Below, piece after piece: positions 27,058-37,900 of a stretch of DNA of 64,000 bases. The stretch is from JABWBD01 sp040768665 (lineage in GTDB: Bacteria; Planctomycetota; Planctomycetia; Pirellulales; Thermoguttaceae), in contig JAXGMN010000012.1 in NCBI GenBank assembly GCA_040768665.1, positions 1 through 64,000 on the forward strand, written 5' to 3'. Each line of letters opens with the position of its first letter. Position 1 is the first letter of the stretch. Below the pieces are notes generated by a model. It had not been told where the DNA came from. It worked only from the letters and a program-made list of their open reading frames with translations, and did no database searches. Position numbers and translations under genes: made by a program.

Positions 27058-28365
27058 ATGGCTCGAAGTTTCGTGGCGATTGCGCCGCTGATCTGCACAA
27101 TTTGCGCAGCCTTGGCAACTGCAGCCGAGAAAACGGCAGATGGCATGAGTGGCTCCCCAAGCGAACCGATCGGCTGGGAGACGAGCTACGCTACGGCCAT
27201 GGCAGTCGCAGAGCGCGGGCAGAAACCGCTTGTGTTGGTATTTCATAGGCCCGCAGACGCGAGTTTGATCCAGGCAATCGAGTCGGCCGCCAAGACGGAT
27301 CCGGCACTGCGCCGGCGACTCGACCAGGTCGTGCTCGCTCGACTCCCACTGGACGCGCGGATTTCACTGCAGGGGACGCCCACCGAACTTGTCAATCATC
27401 CGGCCTACGCCGGGGTGAACCGGTCGCCGGGATTCGCGGTGGTCGACCTCCGAAGTCCGGAGTCGCCGGAATTCGGACGTGTGATCGAAGCGGTCCCGCT
27501 GTCTCAAGACGACGCCCGCATGCCCGAACAGATCGCCGCGGTCTTGCGAGGCGTAACTACTGCCCAGTCCACTCCGCTCGTCTGGCACGCCAACTACAGC
27601 GAAGCAACCGAAGAAGCCCGTTCCGAAAGCAAGATGCTTCTGCTGTACCTATACGATCCATCCCGGCAGGAGTGGTGTCGACGCTTTGAGGAGCTGACTC
27701 TCGTGGACCCGAACGTCGTTGCCCGCCTGGAACGCTTCGTCCTGGCGAAACTCCCGACGGACGCGTGCATCGACGCGGGCGAGCAGCAGCTTCAACTGAT
27801 CCGTCACCCGGCGTTCCGCGAGATGCAGTGCCAGCCCGGAATCGCGGTCGTCGACTACGTTCACCGCGATGCAGAGTTCTACGGTACCGTCGTCAGCACG
27901 TTTCCTTTCCTCGGGGGCAGGACGTATTCACCCTATGAGATGTCGGTCATTCTCGATTTACCGCCGGGAACGCTCACCCAGCGGACGATGATCTATGCTG
28001 TCCGCGTGCATCCCGAGCGTCCGGCCAGCACCGACGGGCAACTCGATCCGCATTTGGCCGACGAGGCCGAGAGCCATTCGCAGCACCAGGCCAACATCCG
28101 GGTGCAGGGCCATCACAACTGGAACAGCCGTTTCCACCACATCAATACCATGTTGCCATCGGGACTGTTGGCGTCGGAGGTGTGCGCGGAGAGTTGGCCC
28201 GGCGAGGGGTTGCTCCAGGCCGCCATCGAGTGCGTTCGCTGCTGGCGGTCGTCCTCCGGCCACTGGTCGCGTGTCCGCGCGCCCCAGCAGATGTTTGGCT
28301 ACGATATCAAGCGAGGAAGCAACGGAATCTGGTACGCGACGGGTATCTTCGGAGGATATCGCTAG
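27058..28365 (+). CDS. secreted protein with two thioredoxin-like domains and a CAP-like C-terminus
   Basis: This 435-residue protein starts at ATG 27058 with GGAAAGGAGG upstream and has a signal peptide to about residue 22. Two related thioredoxin-fold-like segments follow: about 35-160 (WETSYATAMAVAERGQKPLV, PGFAVVDL) and about 175-305 (WHANYSEATEEARSESKMLL, PGIAVVDY). Neither has a CxxC pair. The C-terminal part (about 330-435) resembles CAP/SCP proteins: HHNWNSRFHHIN, SSSGHWSRV and GIWYATGIFGG. All domains are probably extracytoplasmic. The combination suggests a planctomycete-specific secreted protein; I infer no redox activity because the cysteine pairs are missing. Confidence 0.75.
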   Translation: MARSFVAIAPLICTICAALATAAEKTADGMSGSPSEPIGWETSYATAMAVAERGQKPLVLVFHRPADASLIQAIESAAKTDPALRRRLDQVVLARLPLDARISLQGTPTELVNHPAYAGVNRSPGFAVVDLRSPESPEFGRVIEAVPLSQDDARMPEQIAAVLRGVTTAQSTPLVWHANYSEATEEARSESKMLLLYLYDPSRQEWCRRFEELTLVDPNVVARLERFVLAKLPTDACIDAGEQQLQLIRHPAFREMQCQPGIAVVDYVHRDAEFYGTVVSTFPFLGGRTYSPYEMSVILDLPPGTLTQRTMIYAVRVHPERPASTDGQLDPHLADEAESHSQHQANIRVQGHHNWNSRFHHINTMLPSGLLASEVCAESWPGEGLLQAAIECVRCWRSSSGHWSRVRAPQQMFGYDIKRGSNGIWYATGIFGGYR

Positions 28366-28676
28366 TGCTCCGTCAACAGCGGGAGCCAATGCCTCGCCGG
28401 AGTGCACGGACCGACGTCCGGTTATAATGGTTTTTCCGGCGTGCCTATTCGCTGCTGCACTTTTGCATCATGGCAAGGACGCAAAAAGCCCCCATGTTGC
28501 CAAATGCATGCTACCTTTCCAATGGTGGCGTTGTGCACACGGAGAAGCTTGTGAACAAATGGGACTGGGCTTTGAGCCGCGCCCCCGAAAATGTGGCAGA
28601 TTCGGCTGCCTGAGGGGTACCTGCCCCAATTTTTTCACAAGCTCGGAGACTCGCCGAGAGGCCGGAGGAAAGGGCC
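28366..28676. other. intergenic leader before the DUF11 lipoprotein
   Basis: These 311 bases hold no convincing gene. A TATAAT at 28423-28428 is -10-like but has no good -35 at 17 bases. Inverted CTTGTGAA (about 28547) and TTCACAAG (about 28635) lie 80 bases apart and could fold the leader. The function is not established. Confidence 0.45.
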
Positions 28677-31172
28677 ATGGGTCGGCAGGCAAAACCGGGG
28701 CGGCTGACCGCAATTCTGTTGCCGGTCTGCGCGCTATGGATTTGCGGCTGCGCCCAGTGGCAGGTGCCCCGGCTCGACTCGATGGGGTCCCCGGCAGCAC
28801 CGCCCTATCATCAGGTGCCGAACCCGCTATTTGCTCCGGCGAACACACGGGTGCTGCTCTGCCCGGGTGTCACCGTCGCCCCGGTTCGCAGCGAAGTCGT
28901 ATTGCTGGCCGGAGTGCAAGGACCCGACGAATATCTCCGCACCAACGCGAAAATCGAGTGGATCCTGGCGCCGGGTGGCGTCGGCCACTTCGTCGACATC
29001 GACAAGAGCTCCTGGTTCAACTACCTGGTGCTCGATTTCACATGGCCGCGAAAAGTCGACGAAGATTACGCGATCGGCACGACCTCGCGGAAATACCTGC
29101 GGTTGACCCGGGGCACACCGACGCCGGAGGACGACCTCTGCGTGCTCCGAGGTCAGACCTGGATTTCGGTGACTTCGCCCGTGGAGGGTACGAGCTACAT
29201 TACGGCTATTTCGCCCGACGTGCTGGGCTGGGATGGCAGGCAGCAATCGGCCACCATTCATTGGATTGACGCCCAATGGTGTTTTCCCCCGCCGTCGGTC
29301 AATCCTGCCGGCACGCGACACGTCTTCACGACGACCGTCACGCGGCAATCGGATCATGCTCCGATCGCCGGTTGGATCGTTCGTTATGAAATCCAGGATG
29401 GGCCGTCCGCCGCTTTCGGCCCGCAAGGCGCCACGGTCGCCGAGGTAACGACCGATTCCAGCGGGCATGCGAGCGTGGAAATCCTGCAGCCTCAACCGGC
29501 TCCGGGAACCAGCCAGATCGGCATTCAAATCATTCGACCCGAGACGGCGGGCGGACAGCGGATCGTCGTCGGAAACGGCTGCACGCTCAAGACATGGTCG
29601 GCGCCGGAGATTTCGGTCCGCAAGACCGGACCTGCCGTGGCCGGCGCGGGGGCAACGCTCACCTACGCGATCGAACTGACCAATCCAGGCAGCCTTCCGG
29701 TGGAAGGTGTCGTCCTCTCCGACGAGATTCCCGAGGGGCTGGCCTATGTCCGCAGTGACCCGCCCGGCCAGGTATCGGGGCGGACGCTGCAGTGGTCGGT
29801 CGGAACGCTGCCCGCGGCAGCTACTCAGCGATTTCAGGTCAGTTATCGCGCCGAACGCTCGGGGAGCATGACCACCTGTGCAGAAGCAACCGGCGCCGGC
29901 GGGTTGCGCGGCCGCGATTGCGTGACTACGGTGGTGGCGAATCCCCAGATCGACGTCCAGGTGACAGGTCCCCAGCGGGCGACGGTTGGGGAGACCGTCG
30001 TCTACGAAATCCTCGTGAAGAATACCGGCGACATTACTGCGACAGGGCTGATCCTCCGCGATGAATTTGATCCCGGTTTTCAGCATCCGGCAGCGGTCAG
30101 TCCGATCGAGAAGAGCCTCGGAGAAGATCTCCTGCCGGGGCAATCGAAGGCGGTGGGAGTCGAGTTACGGGTAGTACGGCCGGGTCGGCTCTGTCACACG
30201 GTAACGGTAACCGGAGACGGCGGGCTCAGGGACAGCGAGCAGGCCTGCCTGGTTGCCGCCGAGGCTCCACGGCCGCAGCCCAGTCCAACGCCCCAGCCGG
30301 TTCCGGCGCAGCCGCAGCCAAAGCCTCAGCCGGAAGTCAAACCGCAACCGAAGCCGCAGCCTCAACCCAAACCTCAGCCGAAAACTGAACCGCAAGCGAA
30401 GGTCGAGCCCAAAACCCCGCCCGAGCAACCAGCGGCCGCCGGGAAGCTTGCAGTCCGCGTAGCCGGCCCGCCGGGCCCCCTCAACGTCGGTGAAGTGGCT
30501 GAGTTCATCGTTGAAGTGACGAACTCCGGACAGCAGCCGCTGCGAAACGTCCGACTGGAGGCGACTCCCGACGCTCCGCTGGCACCCGTGGCTGCCTCCG
30601 AGGGAGCCCAGCAGGAAGGTGCGTCGGTGTTCTGGACGATCCCTGTTTTGCCGGCCGGTGGTAAGGAAGCCTATCAGTTGAATTGTGCCGGCCAGCAGGT
30701 ATCGCAGCGAGCCTGCCTCACGGCTCGCGTTTCCTCGCCGGATGCTGCCGAGGCGAGAGATCAGCAGTGCCTGACCATCCGGCAGGCGCCGGTGGTCGCT
30801 CCCGGCATGCTCGGCATGACGGTCGCCGATCTGAGCGACCCGGTGGTGCAGGGACGGCAACTGACGTATGTCATCAGCGTCACCAATACCGGTGATCGTG
30901 CGGACCAAAACGTCGCTCTTACCGTGACTCTTCCTCCGGAGATGACGCCCGTGCGGCTGCAGACGACGGGGCCGGAAGGGACTCAGTCGATTGAAGGCCA
31001 GGTGGTTCGGTTCAAGCCTGTGCAGTATCTGCTTCCGGGCAAGACAATCACGTATCGGGTCCGAGCTCAGGCGAAGGGCGTGGGCGAAGTGCGAATCAAA
31101 GCGCAGGTGACGAGTCAGAACGTCCGAGATCCGCTCTCCGTCGAAGCGACGACCAAGATCATTCCCGAGTGA
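28677..31172 (+). CDS. DUF11-repeat secreted lipoprotein
   Basis: This 831-residue protein has a lipobox-like LWICGC (Cys23), so lipidation is likely. An N-terminal beta-rich region (about 30-300) precedes DUF11-type/CARDB-like repeats that begin near residues 305 (ISVRKTGPAVAGAGATLTYA), 425 (IDVQVTGPQRATVGETVVYE), 595 (LAVRVAGPPGPLNVGEVAEF) and 710 (LGMTVADLSDPVVQGRQLTY). A Pro/Gln/Lys spacer of PQPKPQP type separates the second and third. Such repeats are Ig-like surface modules. It is immediately followed by the LigD-type gene, with a 4-base gap. Confidence 0.88.
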   Translation: MGRQAKPGRLTAILLPVCALWICGCAQWQVPRLDSMGSPAAPPYHQVPNPLFAPANTRVLLCPGVTVAPVRSEVVLLAGVQGPDEYLRTNAKIEWILAPGGVGHFVDIDKSSWFNYLVLDFTWPRKVDEDYAIGTTSRKYLRLTRGTPTPEDDLCVLRGQTWISVTSPVEGTSYITAISPDVLGWDGRQQSATIHWIDAQWCFPPPSVNPAGTRHVFTTTVTRQSDHAPIAGWIVRYEIQDGPSAAFGPQGATVAEVTTDSSGHASVEILQPQPAPGTSQIGIQIIRPETAGGQRIVVGNGCTLKTWSAPEISVRKTGPAVAGAGATLTYAIELTNPGSLPVEGVVLSDEIPEGLAYVRSDPPGQVSGRTLQWSVGTLPAAATQRFQVSYRAERSGSMTTCAEATGAGGLRGRDCVTTVVANPQIDVQVTGPQRATVGETVVYEILVKNTGDITATGLILRDEFDPGFQHPAAVSPIEKSLGEDLLPGQSKAVGVELRVVRPGRLCHTVTVTGDGGLRDSEQACLVAAEAPRPQPSPTPQPVPAQPQPKPQPEVKPQPKPQPQPKPQPKTEPQAKVEPKTPPEQPAAAGKLAVRVAGPPGPLNVGEVAEFIVEVTNSGQQPLRNVRLEATPDAPLAPVAASEGAQQEGASVFWTIPVLPAGGKEAYQLNCAGQQVSQRACLTARVSSPDAAEARDQQCLTIRQAPVVAPGMLGMTVADLSDPVVQGRQLTYVISVTNTGDRADQNVALTVTLPPEMTPVRLQTTGPEGTQSIEGQVVRFKPVQYLLPGKTITYRVRAQAKGVGEVRIKAQVTSQNVRDPLSVEATTKIIPE

Positions 31173-31176
31173 GCCC

Positions 31177-31551
31177 ATGCCGCGATTCGTCGTTCTCGAG
31201 CATGACGGTCCGCGTGGGCTTCACTGGGACTTCATGCTTGAAACCGGCGAGGTGCTGGCCACGTGGGCGTTGCCCCAACCGCCGGATGCCGGCTCGGATC
31301 TCTCCGCAGAGTCGCTGCCCGACCACCGGCCGGCCTACCTGGACTACGAAGGGCCGGTTTCAGGCGATCGAGGCTCGGTAGTCCAATGGGATAGCGGTAC
31401 CTACGAACTGCGCCGCCGGAGCGGGTCCGGGTGGACGGTCTCGCTCCAAGGCAAGCGGCTTCGCGGCACCGCGATCGTCATGCAAAGTCATGGGCCGACG
31501 TCCTGGCGGTTCGCCTTCCAGCCGGAAGCGACGGACGACGCCGGACAGTGA
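31177..31551 (+). CDS. stand-alone LigD N-terminal (3'-phosphoesterase) domain protein
   Basis: This 124-residue protein matches the phosphoesterase domain normally fused to LigD: FVVLEHDGPRGLHWDFMLE (catalytic-type His/Asp), a central SVVQWDSGTYEL, and GTAIVMQSHGPTSWRFAF near the end. LigD-PE trims 3' phosphates and ribonucleotides at double-strand breaks in non-homologous end joining. No ligase or polymerase domain lies nearby. It starts four bases after the lipoprotein stop codon and ends two bases before the convergent gene, so it is probably translated from the same message as the lipoprotein. Confidence 0.85.
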   Translation: MPRFVVLEHDGPRGLHWDFMLETGEVLATWALPQPPDAGSDLSAESLPDHRPAYLDYEGPVSGDRGSVVQWDSGTYELRRRSGSGWTVSLQGKRLRGTAIVMQSHGPTSWRFAFQPEATDDAGQ

Positions 31552-31553
31552 GG

Positions 31554-32249
31554 CTACCGTGCTGTCGGCCTTCCGCCGCGCCGCCGCTCTGTCGTTCCGC
31601 TCACGTAGATCTCTCCCTCTGCCAATCGAATCGCGTCAAGCCGCATGCCTCGTTTGTCCTTATCGCCCGCAGGAGGCACGGATACCAGCGCAACCGGGTC
31701 GCCGTCGGCCTGCTGCCATTCGAGCTGGATATCCATTTGCCGCGCGGCGTCGCGGGCGCTGTCCAAAACCTGCTTCAAGGGCAGTGGCACCGCTCCAAGG
31801 CGGACTTCGCGAACGCGGATGGCAATCACATTGGGCTCGGCGATATACGGCTCGACCTTAAGGGACAACACGCCGCGGATATCCTTGTTGTCAACGCGGC
31901 ACGCAAGCGTCACGCTCACGGGATCGACATCGACTCGCGGGTCCGAAACGCCGTCGGGAATCGCGCCCGGGTGGTTTTTGACCAGGTCCACGGCGAGCCA
32001 GCCGTTGATCTCTTCGGCCGTGAACAGGGCCTGCCACTCGCCTTCGCGCTTTAGATCGCTGACCAGGTTGCTCGTCTTCTGGAGCATCTTGTCGCTCGCT
32101 TCGGCCTGGACGACAGGATCCATTGCGAGCGCCCGGGTGTAGAAATCCGGGACCTGCTGCGAAGCCCGGTAAACCGCCACCCCGCCACCGCCGATCACCA
32201 GGCATAAGACCGCCAGAACGGTGACAACAATCCAGATCCGCTTGCGCAC
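31554..32249 (-). CDS. membrane-anchored hypothetical protein (third gene of ispD operon)
   Basis: This 231-residue protein starts at GTG 32249. One N-terminal transmembrane helix (about residues 5-28, VVTVLAVLCLVIGGGG) is followed by an extracytoplasmic mixed domain (EEINGWLAVDLVKNHPG, DVDPVSVTLACRV). It begins 12 bases after tyrS, so it is the last gene of ispD-tyrS. The domain weakly recalls lipid-binding LmeA/DUF2993-type proteins in its order of strands, but I would not assign it. Confidence 0.75.
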   Translation of the reverse strand: MRKRIWIVVTVLAVLCLVIGGGGVAVYRASQQVPDFYTRALAMDPVVQAEASDKMLQKTSNLVSDLKREGEWQALFTAEEINGWLAVDLVKNHPGAIPDGVSDPRVDVDPVSVTLACRVDNKDIRGVLSLKVEPYIAEPNVIAIRVREVRLGAVPLPLKQVLDSARDAARQMDIQLEWQQADGDPVALVSVPPAGDKDKRGMRLDAIRLAEGEIYVSGTTERRRGGRPTAR

Positions 32250-32261
32250 AGATCACCTTGG

Positions 32262-33545
<1,284 letters not shown>

Positions 33546-33564
33546 CGTAAGCAATCCTTGACCG

Positions 33565-34305
33565 CTACTTCCACATGTCGTCGTCGGCGAAGGGATGGAT
33601 GGGACCGAGGTTCTTCGGCTTTGGAAGAGCCTTGAGTGCCTGCTCCGCCAGACGCAAGTCTTCTTTGGTGGTGATTTTCAGGTTCAATGAAGAACCGGTA
33701 ACGACCGTCACGCGCTTGCCGGCCCGCTCCACAAGTTGGGCCTCATCGGTCGCCTGAAAATCGCCCCGCTTCGCATAGGCCTCCAGCAACAGCTCGCGGC
33801 GGAACACCTGCGGAGTCTGGGCCTCCCAAAGCCCGGCACGCGAGACGGTTTCCTGGATGGTGTGATCGGAGCCAACCCGCTTGAGCGTTCCTGCCACGGG
33901 AATGGCAAAAATGGCGGCCCCGCTGTGCTGCGCTGCTTCGAAGATCTTGTCGACCCAGGCATCCGTCATGCAGGGCCGCGCGGCATCGTGAACGCAAATG
34001 TAATCGACGTCCGGCTTGACCCTCGCCAGCGCATTCTGGACGGAGTCCACCCGTTCCGTTCCGCCGAGCACGACTTCGATTCCCAGGATTGCCACGTTCG
34101 AGGCGAACTTGAAATTGAACTCCTCCCGATCCTCGGGCGAGATCACCAGGATCGTCTGTGCGACGTCGTTGCGATTAATGAACCGCTCGGCGGAATGGAT
34201 CCAGACCGCTCGATTTGCCAGCGGGGCAAAAGGCTTTTTGTAGTGCTTGTCCTGGAAGCGGCGGCTGCGGCCGGCGGCCGGCAGAATCACGGCGAATTTG
34301 GCCAC
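33565..34305 (-). CDS. ispD: 2-C-methyl-D-erythritol 4-phosphate cytidylyltransferase
   Basis: This 246-residue IspD forms CDP-ME from MEP and CTP in the non-mevalonate isoprenoid pathway. Motifs are ILPAAGRSRRFQDKHYKKPF (nucleotide site with Arg and Lys), VLGGTERVDSVQNAL, VHDAARPCM and a C-terminal LNLKITTKEDLRLAEQAL. GTG 34305 with GAGGAGA upstream is the start. It heads the operon with tyrS and a membrane protein. Stop TAG. Confidence 0.95.
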   Translation of the reverse strand: MAKFAVILPAAGRSRRFQDKHYKKPFAPLANRAVWIHSAERFINRNDVAQTILVISPEDREEFNFKFASNVAILGIEVVLGGTERVDSVQNALARVKPDVDYICVHDAARPCMTDAWVDKIFEAAQHSGAAIFAIPVAGTLKRVGSDHTIQETVSRAGLWEAQTPQVFRRELLLEAYAKRGDFQATDEAQLVERAGKRVTVVTGSSLNLKITTKEDLRLAEQALKALPKPKNLGPIHPFADDDMWK

Positions 34306-34344
34306 GGCTTGTCTCCTCGTCTGCGTCTGGGATGCGGAAACCCC

Positions 34345-34479
34345 TTAGAGGCTCTAACAAAACCCCTGCCGATCAGGTGCCAGCAGCCCGGCTGCTACCA
34401 TCAACGCCCCCGAGTTACCGCGCCCCGAATGAGAGCAGCCGGGGGTGCTTACGAACCGCAGTTTTGTTAGGGCCTCTTA
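34345..34479. mobile_element. 135-bp MITE-like element
   Basis: The ends are imperfect inverted repeats: AGAGGCTCTAACAAAAC on the left (from 34347) and GTTTTGTTAGGGCCTCT on the right (34461-34477), 16 of 17 matching. They are bounded by TTA on both sides in mirrored form. The interior contains CAGCCCGGCTGC and GCAGCCGGGGGTG, the same stem core as the 105-bp repeats. It has no coding capacity, which fits a non-autonomous element. Confidence 0.6.
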
Positions 34480-34488
34480 TTGTCCCAT

Positions 34489-34960
34489 TTACTGGGGGGT
34501 AGTCAAGGGCGCTGCCGGCCCGTGCCCGATGATGCTCTCATGGAGCACTTGGCCGGCGCGTGCTTTCGGTACAGTCTGGTGATTATTCTGAGGCATCGAG
34601 GCAGACGACTTTGCCGTCGGTTTGGCATCTGTCAGCAGCAGGCAGCCCTTCTCGCCGGGAGTGAACAGCGGGCTTTGCAGGTTTCGCGATGGAGAAGCCT
34701 GCACGGCATACGTTCTCGCCGGTCCGATGACCAACAGTTGCCACGTTTTTGTCCCCCGGTGGGCAATGTAGAAGCCGGGCCAAACGGTCGAGTACATCCA
34801 GTACGTCCGGTTGAACCACGAGTCGTCGAGCATTCCACCCGTGGCGAACACGCGGAGGCCCATCTGCCGGGCGCCGTAATTGAAACCGCGAAACCTCTGC
34901 CGCAGCCCGCTGTGTGCCCTTGCTTGCGATTGAATCGGTTTCCCATATGAGAAGGACGTA
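34489..34960 (-). pseudogene. 3' fragment of a PQQ/propeller-repeat protein
   Basis: In a frame different from the neighbouring giant gene, the minus strand reads FRGFNYGARQMGLRVFATGG, then GMLDDSWFNRTYWMYS, WPGFYIAHRG, LLVIGPARTYAVQ and SPLFTPGEKGCLLL, ending at TGA 34489. This is the C-terminal third of PQQ-binding-like beta-propeller proteins common in planctomycetes. No start or N-terminal two thirds exist; upstream sequence belongs to the glycosidase-like gene in another frame, so the fragment was joined by a deletion or recombination near 34890-34960. Confidence 0.7.
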
Positions 34961-37900
34961 ACCGTTCACGGGCGGAAAAAGGCATTGGCCGGTCACGGCG
35001 TCGTTGACCGCCAGGATCCGGGCGGTCAGCTTGCGGCCGCTGCCGGCCCAGTCCGTTCCGACACTGAACCAGACGCGGCCGTCCCAGCCGTTGGGCGCAT
35101 AGCGAGCCAGGTCGAGCGAGAGCGTCTTCTCCGGGCCGGCGTCCACCACGGGGCCGAGGTCGTACACCTCGTCGAACTTCGCGTTCTTGCCGTAAGGTGG
35201 CAGCACGGTGCTGCACTCGGGATGCAGGAGGCCCACGGCGAGGTTCACCCGCTTTGTGTACCCCTTGGCCGTGTGATAATCCACGACGAACCCGGCGAAC
35301 GACCGGGAACTGGGCCAGTAGCCCGGTCCGTGGTCGCCGCGACCGCGGAGATGCCACGCGTCGTGAAACGTGTTGCGGAGCTGAACGCGGACCTTGCGCA
35401 GGTTCTCGATCTCGAAACCGGCGAACGCGCCGCCAAGGAAGTTCATGATCTTCCGCGTTGTGCCGGCCTCGAGGATGAGTGTCTCGGCGTCGGCCGAGGC
35501 AGTCAGTCCCTCGAGATTCGGCTGCCAACCGCCGAGCGGCGTGGGCGTCGTGAAGGCGGCCGTCCGAAACACATGCACATCGCCAAAGGTCCTATCGACG
35601 GGCCGAATCTCATCCTTGCCAGGTATCCGGGGGCACTGGGCCGGCGTTATGTTGAGATCGACCGAGGCAGCGGGGATCTCGACGGCGCATGCCAGCGGCT
35701 CTCCATGCCACCACGCGCCGTCAGCCGTCGAGCCCGCTGTTACGGCAACCCTGTAGGAGCCGCCGGGCCGGTCGGGGGAGAGGGGCACGGTGAAGGTCCT
35801 GTCTCGGCCGCCGGCCATGCGGCTGAAGAAGATCTGGTCGTCCTTCGACACGGAAACGACCGCCTTCTGCAGCCCCGGAAAGTGCACTTCGAGCGCCTCG
35901 CCGGCGACGTTCGCTTCGACCGGTCCGGGCGCCGCCGCGCCCGCGCGCGCGGCGACGGTTTTGATCTCCAAGACCGATCGTCCTTTGGCGACCGTGAAGA
36001 CCGGGCACAACAACCCGCCTTCTTCGACCCACATTGCAGACGCGTCTTTTCCGTCCACGGTTGCGCCGCCGAGTGTGAGACCACGATCGATGTAGGCGAT
36101 GACTTGCGCGGAATCGCGCTGCGAACTGACGTTGAACCGCAGATTCCGGGCACGGTTTCCGCCAGCGGGCTCGACGAAGACGCCGGTGGTCCGGCTGAAC
36201 AGATAGTTGCACGGCATGTGATCGACCGCGTACACGCCCGCGCGGACGCCGGTAACGTACAATTGATGGAGGATCAGGGGCTCCATCGGCACGCGCAATT
36301 CCAGCCGGCCACGGTACGGCCCCATGTACAGCAGCTTGCGGCGCGTGACGCCGTCTAGCCGCCAGCCGGTCTTCTCATAGACCTCCTTGACGAGTCGCTC
36401 GGTGACTCGGCCCTGGTACCTGGTCGCGTCGGCGACCACGTGGTCCCAAACGACGATTGTGCCGCCACGGTCGAGGTCGAGCGCATCGAGGTCGATCGTC
36501 ACCGGGATGCTTTTCGCGGTGTCTTCGTGGCTGATCAGCGAGAGCAGGTAGCCCGGATCGCCGGGGCGGCGGGTGAGGTACGACTCGATGAGCGTCTCCT
36601 GGTCGACCTTCCAGTCGGGCGTGTACGCCCCGGCGGCGGGCGAACTGTTGCCCATTTCGTAGCTCGCCTGGCTGTAGGGGCGGCGCTCGATGACGTCGCC
36701 GTAGGTCAGCGACGGGATCCAGCCGAGCGCCAGCGTGCGGTTGACGTACTCGCGCGCAAGCGAGGGGATCCAGTAGAGCGGCACGATCCGCGCGGTCGGA
36801 CGGCAGGTGAGGAACGCCTCGATGCACGAGCCGATCCCGGCGAAATCGCGCCAGTAGCCGTCGCGCAACTGGCTGCGAGCCTCGATGTAGTTCATGTCGG
36901 CGTAGGGGTTCCCGCGGCAGTTGAAGAACAACATCTTGTCCGGCCCATGCTTCGCCACGAGCCGGCGAAGGTCCAGAAAGAACCGGTACGACATATCATC
37001 GCGGGTGTACTCGTTGCTGTGCCAGTCGACCATGTTGACGGCCTTGGGGTCGTCGAGGTAGATCATGTCGACGTCGAGGTAGCTCAGCACGCGGTCGAAG
37101 TGCGCGAGCATCTCGTCGTAGCACTCGGGGATGCTCAACAGCGCGGCGAAGTTCGCCGCGGCGCCGGGGAACGTGGAGAGCTCCAGCCCGTCCTTGTCGC
37201 GAAGCCGGAACCACTCGGGGTGCTTGGCGAGGATCCGCGACTCGTAGGAGGCCGAGAGGACCCATTGATAGATGCCGACCTTGACGCGAGGCGAGATTGC
37301 TTTGACGCGATGGATCAGGTCCTTGAGCTCCGGCCCGGTGATGAATCCGCCATGCGCGCCGACGAGCCCCTCCTCGACATAGTAGTCGCCCCAGCTCCCC
37401 CACGAGCCGACCAGCACAACGATACTGCCTTCGTCAGTCGCCTCGACGAGCCGCCGCACGTGCAAGATCCCGGAGCGGCCGAGCGAGCAGACGGCCCTGA
37501 CGTCCGCCATCCACTCCGGGACCGGCGGGATCTCCGCCAGCGCCTCGCGAACCTCCGGCTTCGAGGGGTAGTGGTCCGACAGGAACTCGTACCAGCCGCC
37601 CGGGACGATGCTGAAATACTCCTCGTAGCTCGTGCTCTTGCCGGGATCGAGCCTTGACGTGCAAAGCGACATATCCCATCCGTCGGGCGTGTAGTGGAGG
37701 ACGTTCATCTGCTCGGTATAGGAGGCGATCGCGCCGCCGAACCACGGCCAGACGAACTTGTCGTCCACCCGGGTGCGAATCTGGGCGAAGCTGAAACCTC
37801 GGCGCGGCTGATGGAGCAGCATGCCCTTCGATGTGTTCTGATACTCCAGCACGCGGCGCCACTCGCTGAGACTCGGCGCGGGCACGAGCGGCCCGACAAA

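Noticed and set aside
28423..28428. Strong promoter at TATAAT
   Set aside because: There is no acceptable -35 hexamer at 16-18 bases; the same holds for TATAAT at 60087.
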